A DNA stretch of 63,217 nucleotides from a virus. Each line of letters opens with the position of its first letter. Within the stretch, counting starts at the first letter, position 1. The notes below the pieces were generated by a model, which saw nothing but the letters and a program-made list of their open reading frames with translations, was not told the origin of the DNA and did not search any database. Positions 9,857 to 16,662 of this stretch are shown here, one piece after another. The position numbers were made by a program, and so were the translations under genes. Location of the stretch: positions 1 to 63,217 of the IMG/VR virus record IMGVR_UViG_3300021379_000848; one strand, 5' to 3'.

Positions 9857-10072
9857 ATGGATAAAAAGAAACCAAAGAAAAAAACAACAGTAAGCTCAAG
9901 CATTAAGAAACAATTTCCAAATAGCATTGTAGCTAAAGTAAAAGGTAGAAAAAACACCTACAACGTAATGAGTAAGAAATCAGGTAGATCATTTACTATT
10001 ACTAGAACACCTGCTAAAACAGCAAAAACCTATACTGTAAAAGAAATCCTAAACCGTAAAACTAGAAAATAG
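9857..10072 (+). CDS. Lys-rich small protein, 71 residues
   Basis: Very basic protein with a Lys cluster at the N-terminus (MDKKKPKKKTTVSSS) and a Thr/Arg-rich C-terminal half (GRSFTITRTPAKTAKTYTVKEIL). It is the first of four consecutive tiny basic proteins at the end of the late operon. No enzymatic motif. Nucleic-acid binding or packaging with the DNA is plausible from charge alone. Confidence 0.65.
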   Translation: MDKKKPKKKTTVSSSIKKQFPNSIVAKVKGRKNTYNVMSKKSGRSFTITRTPAKTAKTYTVKEILNRKTRK

Positions 10073-10073
10073 T

Positions 10074-10220
10074 GTGAGAAAAAAAGCGAAAAAAAACACT
10101 AAAAGCAAAAAAGATTCTTGTTATACAAAGGTAAAAAGATCCTATAAGGTGTTTCCTTCAGCGTACGCGAGTGGAGCTATAGCTAAATGTAGAAAAGCTA
10201 AAGCTAGAAAAAGAAAGTAA
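10074..10220 (+). CDS. Basic small protein with YPSAYA-like motif, GTG start
   Basis: A 48-residue frame opens with GTG one base after the previous stop and closes in a TAATG overlap with the next gene. Tight packing, not start strength, is what supports it. The sequence is Lys/Arg-rich and carries SCYTKVKRSYKVFPSAYAS followed by CRKAKARKRK. The (Y/F)PSAYA motif is familiar from small basic proteins in marine phages and large DNA viruses. Two Cys residues might bind metal. Function unknown. Confidence 0.6.
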   Translation: MRKKAKKNTKSKKDSCYTKVKRSYKVFPSAYASGAIAKCRKAKARKRK

Positions 10221-10474
10221 TGGCTGTTAGAAAAACAAAAAAAGGTGCTGCGCTTAAAAGATGGTTTAAAGAAAAGTGGACAGACGAAAAAGGTAATGCT
10301 TGCGGATCTACTAAAAATAAAAAAACAAAAAAGTGTAGACCTAGTAAAAGAATAAGCTCTAAAACGCCTAAGACGTGGGGAGAAATGTCTTCATCTGAAA
10401 GAAGAAAAGCAATTGCTGAAAAGAAAAGAGTAGGCATGGGAAGAAGAACATCATCATTAAAACGTAAAAAGTAA
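10220..10474 (+). CDS. DUF5872-like basic protein, 84 residues
   Basis: The sequence LKRWFKEKWTDEKGNACG followed by CRPSKRISSKTPKTWGEM resembles small basic proteins (DUF5872-like, from memory) of phages and giant algal viruses. Net charge is strongly positive. It overlaps the upstream GTG gene by one base and lies 4 bp before the next tiny gene. Family function is unknown; a virion nucleoid role is possible. Confidence 0.6.
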   Translation: MAVRKTKKGAALKRWFKEKWTDEKGNACGSTKNKKTKKCRPSKRISSKTPKTWGEMSSSERRKAIAEKKRVGMGRRTSSLKRKK

Positions 10475-10478
10475 TATT

Positions 10479-10589
10479 ATGCCAAAAGTAAACGGAAAGA
10501 AATTTGCTTATACAGCAAAAGGTAAAAAAGCAGCGAAAGCATATGCTAAAAAAATGGGTAAAAAAATAAAATTAAAAGGGCGGAAATAA
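10479..10589 (+). CDS. 36-residue Lys-rich peptide, last late gene
   Basis: The ATG lies 4 bp after the preceding stop. The peptide (MPKVNGKKFAYTAKGKKAAK then AYAKKMGKKIKLKGRK) has the K-F-x-Y-T-x-K-G-K-K-A-A-K pattern of small basic peptides common in marine phages. Its last codons form the left arm of the terminator. The pattern and the spacing argue for a real gene in spite of the size. Confidence 0.6.
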   Translation: MPKVNGKKFAYTAKGKKAAKAYAKKMGKKIKLKGRK

Positions 10590-10603
10590 ATCCACCCTTT
10601 TTT
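10575..10603. terminator. Bidirectional rho-independent terminator between converging modules
   Basis: AAAGGGCGG and CCACCCTTT pair around an AAATAAAT loop (one mismatch). T runs follow on the plus strand, and A runs precede it that serve as T runs on the minus strand. It separates the end of the late operon from the end of nrdA, which read towards each other. Confidence 0.85.
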
Positions 10604-10608
10604 ATTAA

Positions 10609-12381
10609 TTATCCGTCGCAAGACAAGCAGTCACTAAACGCTGTTGCTGCTATATCACCTCTAAGCGTACTTTCAGGTCTAACATAATATAACGTTTTAA
10701 TTCCATGTTTCCATGCTTCTAAATGTACTTGGTTAAACCACTTTGGAGGTACATCAACTGGAAATGCTAAATTAAGCGATACGGACTGATCTATGTACGT
10801 TTGTCTGATTCCAGCCTGTTTCACTAGCTCTAACTGATTAAGCTCTCTAAACGTCTTAAAAACGTCTTTAATCTCAATAATATTGCCAAGTCTTACATCA
10901 TCTTCAGATAAATGTTCTTTAGAGCTCAGTCTTCCATCAAAATAACACCAAGAGTCTAATTCATCAATACCTTGTACTGATCCTTCGTCAGCTAAAATTC
11001 TATTCCAGATTTCAGTATTATTAATACCCATAGCTTCTAAAACTTCTTCAAGCACTTTATTCCTTCTAATAAATGTACCCGCAGATCCTTTTTCAGTAAA
11101 TAGGTTCGCAGCCCAAGGTTCGATACCTGGTGAAACATTTCCAGCTAACTTGCTATTAGATACAGTGGGAGCTACAGCTCTAAGGTGAGTGTTCCTCATG
11201 CCTGTACCTTTACACCATAATGGCTCACCATATACGTCAGCTAGATCTCTACTTGCTCTTTCGGATTCAATCTTCATTCTTGAAAATATCTCTCTTGTAG
11301 CAAACTGAGCTGGTAAACCTTCAAATGGAATACCTCTTTCCTGGAGATACGTATGCCATCCAAGTACACCTAATCCTAAAGCTCTACCTTTTTCCGCAGA
11401 ACGTATAGCATTTTCGAAACCTTGACGATATTTAGCTTTCTGAATAAACTCTTCCAGTACACCATCTAAAAACCATGTAGCATCATAAATTAAGTTTGTG
11501 TCTTTCCATTCATCATACTTAGCTAAGTTTAAAGACGATAAACAACAAACAAAGCTATGAGACTCGTCTGTGTGTAGTACAATCTCTGAACAAATGTTTG
11601 TCATATGCACTTTAAGGCTATTCTTTTTGTATGCTTCAGGATTTGCTTTATTAACATTTCCTTTAAACATAATATAAGGTTCACCTGTTTGTTTACGCTT
11701 CTGTAAGATCTTACCCCAACGTCTTCTAGCTTCTTGATCTCCTTTTTCAAGAGAATTCATAAAACCATCATCAATAACTACACAATGATGCAGGTTTAAG
11801 CATTGTCTATTTATATCTCCTTTAGGCTCTCTGATTTCTAACCATTGATCAAAATCACCATGATTAACTTTAATATTTGTAGAAGCAGCACCTCTTCTAA
11901 CAGCTCCTTGATTTGTTGCTAAAATTGTTGAGTCATAGATTTTAGTAAAAGGTACAACACCATCTGAAGTACCATTACCTGTTATAGAAGAACCCGCTGG
12001 TCTAATCATATTTGTGCCAATACCTACACCACCTCCGTGTTTTGCTAACAGCATTAACTCTAAATTCTTCTTACCAATGTCGTAGATTGAATCCGCTACA
12101 TCAATACCGAAGCAGCTTATTGGTAAACCTCTTTCAGTTCCGGTGTTAGATAATACTGGGGAAGCGAGACATAACCAACCATTCCAAATGTATTCAAAGA
12201 ATCTTTCAGATAGTTCTGGACGATAAAGTCTTTTAGCAACTGTGGATGCCACCCTATAGTAAGCCTCCCTGGGCGTCTCGCCTTCAAGAAGATAACCGTC
12301 GGTAATTGTTCTTTTGTATATTTCGTTGTCTCCCCATTCAGGGTAATCAACTCCTTTGATCCATTCATTATTCCAAGTCAT
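10609..12381 (-). CDS. nrdA: Ribonucleoside-diphosphate reductase, large (alpha) subunit
   Basis: Class I ribonucleotide reductase alpha chain, which makes deoxyribonucleotides together with NrdB. Visible motifs are the first redox Cys in LPISCFG, the active-site N-x-C-x-E (NICSEI, residues 262-267), the second redox Cys in SFVCCLSSLNL, and the radical-transfer Tyr pair in KTLYYVRPE. The C-terminal C-x-x-C tail CLSCDG recharges the site. The N-terminal ATP-cone domain is absent and the chain is 590 residues, shorter than bacterial NrdA, so dATP feedback through a cone is not expected. The start overlaps the preceding 86-residue gene by 14 bp. It is the last gene of the early module. Confidence 0.95.
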   Translation of the reverse strand: MTWNNEWIKGVDYPEWGDNEIYKRTITDGYLLEGETPREAYYRVASTVAKRLYRPELSERFFEYIWNGWLCLASPVLSNTGTERGLPISCFGIDVADSIYDIGKKNLELMLLAKHGGGVGIGTNMIRPAGSSITGNGTSDGVVPFTKIYDSTILATNQGAVRRGAASTNIKVNHGDFDQWLEIREPKGDINRQCLNLHHCVVIDDGFMNSLEKGDQEARRRWGKILQKRKQTGEPYIMFKGNVNKANPEAYKKNSLKVHMTNICSEIVLHTDESHSFVCCLSSLNLAKYDEWKDTNLIYDATWFLDGVLEEFIQKAKYRQGFENAIRSAEKGRALGLGVLGWHTYLQERGIPFEGLPAQFATREIFSRMKIESERASRDLADVYGEPLWCKGTGMRNTHLRAVAPTVSNSKLAGNVSPGIEPWAANLFTEKGSAGTFIRRNKVLEEVLEAMGINNTEIWNRILADEGSVQGIDELDSWCYFDGRLSSKEHLSEDDVRLGNIIEIKDVFKTFRELNQLELVKQAGIRQTYIDQSVSLNLAFPVDVPPKWFNQVHLEAWKHGIKTLYYVRPESTLRGDIAATAFSDCLSCDG

Positions 12382-12628
12382 TTATTGCAGCTTCTTTTTT
12401 AGGTTCATTTTCTTGCTCATTGTTCGTTGTTAATTCTGACAACACCTCCTCAGCAGCTACTTTAAATGTGTCCATTTTAGATAGAGCTAAATCCATTAAG
12501 GTAACTGTTCTTTCTAATTTAGCTAATTTAGTGGCAATTTCTTCAGCTAACATGTTAATAGCGGCTCTGTTTTTTTGCGAGTAATTATAACACGCATCTA
12601 CTTTACTTTGTTTTTTATTATTCTTCAT
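12368..12628 (-). CDS. Hypothetical helical protein between nrdB and nrdA
   Basis: 86 residues with a heptad-like helical core (NMLAEEIATKLAKLERTVTL) and an acidic, Glu/Asn-rich tail. It sits 53 bp after nrdB and overlaps nrdA by 14 bp. That suggests an accessory or regulator co-translated with the reductase, but no family is recognised. Confidence 0.6.
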   Translation of the reverse strand: MKNNKKQSKVDACYNYSQKNRAAINMLAEEIATKLAKLERTVTLMDLALSKMDTFKVAAEEVLSELTTNNEQENEPKKEAAINDLE

Positions 12629-12681
12629 CGTTTCTGTTTTGATTATATAAATTTTCTAATACTTCTTGGGTTGACATTAAC

Positions 12682-13653
12682 CTACCAAAGGCCCTCGTTC
12701 CAGTCTTCGCCTTCGTTAGCTTTCGAGTAATCTGTTGGCCTAATGGCGAAAAAATCAGAATGAGTGAGCCCCCCGGTAAGATTATAGAACCAATTAAGGT
12801 TATCTGCTGCTTTAGCGTTAAACGGGAAATACGATCCAAGATCAACGTACCCGAGTTCAACAAGTTTTTCATTTGTTCTTCTTTTTATAAATTGTATCAA
12901 ATCATATGAGGATATACCTTCAACATCTCCTTTTTCAAACATCTTATTGATGTATTTTACTTCCAGGCTTACCATTGTTTCAGCAGCCTTAATTATATCT
13001 TCTCTGCATAAGTGCAGTAATTGATCATTTTCAGCGCACATATCACGGAATAACTTGCAACCCATTTTAGAATGTAAAGATTCATCTCTAACACTCCAAG
13101 CCATTTGTTGACCTATTCCTTTTAGCATGTTACGCAGCTGAAAACTATATAGAACAGCAAAAGCACTATATAAAGATACACCTTCAGCAAATGCTGAGAA
13201 TATCGCGAGGGATTTTCCGATCCCAATTTGAGAATTGCCGTCATACGCAACAAGATTATCAAAGCGAGCAGCCGTAGCGGGCTCATGCAAAAAAGCTTCA
13301 AAATCATCTAATCCTAATGTTTCATTTAAATAAGAATATGCTGTAGCATGAATAGTTTCTTGAGATCCAAACATCATAGCCATTTGCTGGATTTCGTGTT
13401 TCGGAAACCAACTAACTATTTTTTGTGTCCAGTAATCTGACACAGCACATTCGGTTTGGGCAAATCCTAATAGGATGTTACCAACTAAGTGTTTTTCTTT
13501 TTCATTTAATTTTTCATTCCAATCCTTAATATCTCCTTGCATTGGTATCTCAGTGTGAAGCCAAAAAGCTTGAGCTTGTTTCAACCAACCCTCCGTGTAA
13601 TAGTCTGGATACTCAAATGGTTTGTATGCTATACGCTTATCAAATAACCCCAT
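12682..13653 (-). CDS. nrdB: Ribonucleoside-diphosphate reductase, small (beta) subunit
   Basis: 323-residue ferritin-like radical-generating subunit. Metal-ligand helices are recognisable: AQTECAVSDYW, MMFGSQETIHATAYSYLNE (E..H), EVKYINK and RDESLHSKMG (E..H). The usual C-terminal interaction tail is present in a short form (NEGEDWNEGLW). The start codon overlaps the stop of a 53-residue gene (TAATG), implying translational coupling. It forms the dNTP-supply cluster with nrdA, thyA and the MazG-type genes. Confidence 0.93.
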   Translation of the reverse strand: MGLFDKRIAYKPFEYPDYYTEGWLKQAQAFWLHTEIPMQGDIKDWNEKLNEKEKHLVGNILLGFAQTECAVSDYWTQKIVSWFPKHEIQQMAMMFGSQETIHATAYSYLNETLGLDDFEAFLHEPATAARFDNLVAYDGNSQIGIGKSLAIFSAFAEGVSLYSAFAVLYSFQLRNMLKGIGQQMAWSVRDESLHSKMGCKLFRDMCAENDQLLHLCREDIIKAAETMVSLEVKYINKMFEKGDVEGISSYDLIQFIKRRTNEKLVELGYVDLGSYFPFNAKAADNLNWFYNLTGGLTHSDFFAIRPTDYSKANEGEDWNEGLW

Positions 13654-13814
13654 TACTTTTCTGTTTTATCAATAGTTAAACATAAATTTACAAAAGGAAT
13701 ATAAAGAGAATGAATAGTTACATTAGGCATAGAATAAGTTCTAATCCCTAATAATATACCCTCATAAAATCCTAATGTTATTTCCCAGTTTGGTCCTTCC
13801 TCCAGTTGTGACAT
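13653..13814 (-). CDS. Small protein translationally coupled to nrdB, 53 residues
   Basis: The frame starts at 13814 inside the 3' end of the preceding gene (37-bp overlap) and its TAA shares a base with the nrdB ATG. The peptide begins MSQLEEGPNWEITLGFYEG and continues with a hydrophobic, beta-type pattern (ILLGIRTYSMPNVTIHSLYI). Coupling and conserved-looking composition support a real gene. Function unknown. Confidence 0.6.
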   Translation of the reverse strand: MSQLEEGPNWEITLGFYEGILLGIRTYSMPNVTIHSLYIPFVNLCLTIDKTEK

Positions 13815-13987
13815 ATAATTCCGTATTTTTCTTGCTGTTTTATTAAATCTTTATACTTTACTTTTCTTTTAATTGATAATGACCACTTAATCCATTTATC
13901 AACTTGCCTTTCCGCATACTTGAATTTAGCTACTTCTTTGCTCTTTCTAGTATCAGTCTTACTGTTTCGTCGCATTCTTTTTGGCAT
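13778..13987 (-). CDS. Hypothetical basic protein, 69 residues
   Basis: Basic, helical protein (MPKRMRRNSKTDTRKSKEVA; RQVDKWIKWSLSIKRKVKYK). It overlaps the nuclease gene upstream by 58 bp and the small coupled gene downstream by 37 bp. An internal ATG at 13975 would shorten the overlap. No domain recognised; nucleic-acid binding is possible from charge. Confidence 0.5.
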   Translation of the reverse strand: MPKRMRRNSKTDTRKSKEVAKFKYAERQVDKWIKWSLSIKRKVKYKDLIKQQEKYGIICHNWRKDQTGK

Positions 13988-14400
13988 TGTGGTTTATATA
14001 AGGTATAGCCAGGGAATTGTTGTTGTACTAAACGCTTGAATAGTTTCCAACGCATAGGAAACGACTCATTAGCTCTACCTTTACATTCAATTATAAAATT
14101 ATCTCCTATGAAATCAGGAGTGTACTTGATAGGCAGTATTCTTTTTTGCCCTCTATTTTTGTACTCTCCTTTTCCATTACTTTGTCTTTCAAATACTTCA
14201 TTATCAAAATGAAATCCACTTAAAAGAACAAAGGTTTCGCCTTCGTATTTAGCTTTAATTTTAGCGTTTTTTAAAGCCATATACATATACCTCTCGAGTC
14301 CCGAAGCAAAGTTGATACCATCGTATGATACCTTCTTTGCTGTTACAGGTCCTCTTTTCTTTGATCCTCTCTTATAATTCTTTCGCATCTTCAACTTCAA
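13930..14400 (-). CDS. PD-(D/E)XK endonuclease of the T7 endonuclease I / DUF1064 type
   Basis: 156-residue nuclease. A helix carries the first acidic residue (SGLERYMYMALKNA). A core follows with the proline-aspartate (KYTPDFIGDN) and E-x-K (FIIECKGRANE) motifs, then a basic helix (MRWKLFKRLVQQQFPG). This order fits small phage Holliday-junction or debranching nucleases, which resolve replication and recombination intermediates before packaging. Two N-terminal ATGs (residues 1 and 5) are possible. It overlaps the neighbouring genes on both sides. The family call is confident; the substrate is inferred. Confidence 0.75.
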   Translation of the reverse strand: MKLKMRKNYKRGSKKRGPVTAKKVSYDGINFASGLERYMYMALKNAKIKAKYEGETFVLLSGFHFDNEVFERQSNGKGEYKNRGQKRILPIKYTPDFIGDNFIIECKGRANESFPMRWKLFKRLVQQQFPGYTLYKPQCQKECDETVRLILERAKK

Positions 14401-14644
14401 TTTTCATTGCATCACGATACAATAGCTCTTGCATTTCTTCTGAAGTTTTTTCTTTTAGCTTTTGAATATACAATGTAGCATCCATTAGTTCTTCTTGAAT
14501 GTGATTTAGCCATTCAAATAGATTTGATGGATCCTCATCTAATGTTACACCATATTTTTTAAAGCCAACGTCAGATCGTGATACAAATTTATCTACTACT
14601 CTTTCAACAACTGGATCTCTAAATTTAATTTCTTTACTACTCAT
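14372..14644 (-). CDS. MazG-like small helical protein
   Basis: 90 residues with the pattern YGVTLDEDP...LFEWLNHIQEELMDATLYIQKLKEK, typical of short phage proteins related to MazG/dUTPase-type all-alpha pyrophosphatases. The E-E-L-x-D motif is present, but only one half of the acidic cluster is seen. It lies 1 bp downstream of the MazG fusion gene and overlaps the nuclease gene. A nucleotide-pool role is inferred from this setting. Confidence 0.6.
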   Translation of the reverse strand: MSSKEIKFRDPVVERVVDKFVSRSDVGFKKYGVTLDEDPSNLFEWLNHIQEELMDATLYIQKLKEKTSEEMQELLYRDAMKIEVEDAKEL

Positions 14645-14645
14645 A

Positions 14646-15557
14646 TTATAATGTTTCTTTTACAAAAGTTCCGTTAACCATACTACCTTTACGTTTAGCT
14701 ATTACGTTGTAAGCTGCATCAATACAGTCTTCAACTTCGAATCCTTCAAGATGAGCTAAGTTTGTAAGTACAACAATCATATCACCAATAGCATCTTTTA
14801 TCTCAGGTTTATCATTTTTTAATAATGCTTTAGCAAGCTCACCAGCTTCCTCTATTAATTTTACATATTGAGTTTTGCTATCACCTTTGCTATAGATACC
14901 ACGCTCTCTAGCCCATTCACGTATAGCTTCAAATCTTATGAAGTCGTTATCATTTATAGGTCTACATGTTGTATTATAGCTATCCGTCGTTATAATTCCT
15001 CTTCTCATGTAGATATTATCATCATTATCTGTTGTAGATGTAGTGTATCTATCACTATCACCCGAAAGAGATCTTAAGTATTCATACAATGCTTTATTGT
15101 AGATATAAGTTCTATTACTATTAAATTTTGACACCTGAGCATTGCTCAATATCCAATTGATAGTTGTATCATTTAAGGTGAAAAAATACCCTTGTGCAGT
15201 TTCCCAAGCTTCATTTTTGAATTTATTTAAATATTCAGATAATCCTTTAATAGGAACTGGAAATGTGCTTGTCGCTTCCGTTGGGTTTACATTAAATTGA
15301 TTTTTAGTTTTCTTCATTTTATTTTTATTAAATTTAAGGTTTTTATATAAAATTGTTTCTCTATCGTACCCATGAAAAGTTTGAAGTTCCACTTCGCGAC
15401 GAGATATATAATCTATATCTGTACTTTGATCTAAAACTTCATATTCACCCTCTTTGTATCCTTGCACAAAGGTAACACGTTTATTGAGATCACGAGTGAC
15501 ACCTATCTTTTTACCTGGAATATGATATATATAATAAATAGTTTGCTCTTCTTCCAT
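14646..15557 (-). CDS. Fusion of a GIY-YIG-like domain and a MazG pyrophosphohydrolase domain
   Basis: 303 residues. Residues about 6-65 (YYIYHIPGKKIGVTRDLNKR, then SRREVELQTF) match the spacing of a GIY-YIG fold with Tyr, Arg and Glu present but a changed signature (YIY/KIG). A low-complexity Thr/Asn/Asp middle part follows. The last 95 residues are a clear MazG-type domain: KLIEEAGELAKALL (E-E-x-x-E) and EIKDAIGDMIVVL (E-x-x-x-x-x-D). The MazG part hydrolyses NTPs or dNTPs; the N-terminal part may be a nuclease-derived binding module. It lies between thyA and the small MazG-like gene. Confidence 0.75.
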   Translation of the reverse strand: MEEEQTIYYIYHIPGKKIGVTRDLNKRVTFVQGYKEGEYEVLDQSTDIDYISRREVELQTFHGYDRETILYKNLKFNKNKMKKTKNQFNVNPTEATSTFPVPIKGLSEYLNKFKNEAWETAQGYFFTLNDTTINWILSNAQVSKFNSNRTYIYNKALYEYLRSLSGDSDRYTTSTTDNDDNIYMRRGIITTDSYNTTCRPINDNDFIRFEAIREWARERGIYSKGDSKTQYVKLIEEAGELAKALLKNDKPEIKDAIGDMIVVLTNLAHLEGFEVEDCIDAAYNVIAKRKGSMVNGTFVKETL

Positions 15558-15574
15558 AATGATTTCTTATTTTT

Positions 15575-16396
15575 TTACAAACCTACACTCAAAGGTGCTT
15601 TTATAACTTCTCCTGATTTGTAATTTAAAAGCTTTATATCGTCTTTTAAAGGAATATTAACCTTTCCATTTGTAATGTATATAGAATCTTTTAAAGATAG
15701 CTTAGGAAGCTCGTATGACTCTCGTTTAATATATTCTTTAGCTTGATCAATATGGTTATTATATAAATGGCAATCCCCTAATTGACCAACTAGCATATAC
15801 GGTTTCAACCCTGCTCCTTTAGCTAACATTTCTAATAATAAGCCATACATTGCAATATCATAAGGTAACCCTAAGAACAAGTCAGCTGATCTTTGCATCC
15901 AAAGTAAGCTTAAGTTACCATCTTGTACATACAATTGAAAACCATAATGACAAGGAGGTAAAGCCATTTCTTTTAGTTGCACTGGGTTCCAAGCTATTGT
16001 TAACATTCTTCTTGAATTTGGATCTTCCCTCAATGTCTTAACCACTTTCATAAGTTGATCCACACCAAAAAAGTCTCGCCATTGTTTCCCATATACAGGA
16101 CCTAATGTTCCATCAGTTCTACCTGAGCGCTCATAGTCAGGTCTCCAATATTTAACTCCATTGTCTTCAAGATATTTTAAATCAGTTCTACCGTTTAATA
16201 TCCAAAGTAATTCAGTGCGAGCGGCATTAAAACTTACTTTTTTTCTAGTTAGCAGAGGGAAACCTGCTTGCATATTGTGTTTAATTTGTTTACCAAACAC
16301 AGATATTGTGCCAGTCCCTGTTCTGTCGTCTTTTTTTCCACCAGAATATAAGGTTGATGCTAAAAGACTTACGTATTCATCCTCTATGTTTCTCAT
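15575..16396 (-). CDS. thyA: Thymidylate synthase (folate-dependent, ThyA type)
   Basis: 273 residues, full length for the family. It methylates dUMP to dTMP with methylene-tetrahydrofolate. Visible are DDRTGTGTISVFG at the N-terminus, the catalytic Cys in LPPCHYGFQLYV (Cys149), the phosphate-binding region MQRSADLFLGLPYDIA (Ala where most enzymes have Cys) and DCHLYNNHI. The start overlaps the upstream 94-residue gene by 20 bp. It belongs to the nucleotide cluster with nrdAB. Confidence 0.95.
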   Translation of the reverse strand: MRNIEDEYVSLLASTLYSGGKKDDRTGTGTISVFGKQIKHNMQAGFPLLTRKKVSFNAARTELLWILNGRTDLKYLEDNGVKYWRPDYERSGRTDGTLGPVYGKQWRDFFGVDQLMKVVKTLREDPNSRRMLTIAWNPVQLKEMALPPCHYGFQLYVQDGNLSLLWMQRSADLFLGLPYDIAMYGLLLEMLAKGAGLKPYMLVGQLGDCHLYNNHIDQAKEYIKRESYELPKLSLKDSIYITNGKVNIPLKDDIKLLNYKSGEVIKAPLSVGL

Positions 16397-16661
16397 AATA
16401 ATATTTCATAAATTTATATAATTGTTCTGCAATCTCTTCTTTAGGATATACTTTAGGACTCTCATTTACTTTTTCGTTTTTAGAGTATTGTCCAAAAGCT
16501 ATTCCTACTTTAAACACACTTGGGTTCATACCTCTTTCTTGAGGTAGCGGGAATATTCTAATATTGTTTTTAATACAATATTCCATAGCTTCAACATCCT
16601 CATCTAAAGGAGTGTAGTAATCAAAAATCCCCTTTTGTTTTTTTCTCATTCCACTTCCCAT
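16377..16661 (-). CDS. Hypothetical protein between primase-helicase and thyA, 94 residues
   Basis: The longer frame opens at 16763 inside the primase-helicase gene. The ATG at 16661, directly after the primase stop (TAGTATG), is the likely start and gives MGSGMRKKQKGIFDYYTPLD. The rest (IRIFPLPQERGMNPSVFKVG and ESPKVYPKEEIAEQLYKFMK) looks globular. No family recognised. Packing suggests a replication or nucleotide accessory role. Confidence 0.6.
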   Translation of the reverse strand: MGSGMRKKQKGIFDYYTPLDEDVEAMEYCIKNNIRIFPLPQERGMNPSVFKVGIAFGQYSKNEKVNESPKVYPKEEIAEQLYKFMKYYYEKHRG

Positions 16662-16662
16662 A

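Noticed and set aside
12618-12872. 84-codon minus frame inside nrdB
   Set aside because: Lies over the conserved C-terminal part of NrdB in another frame.
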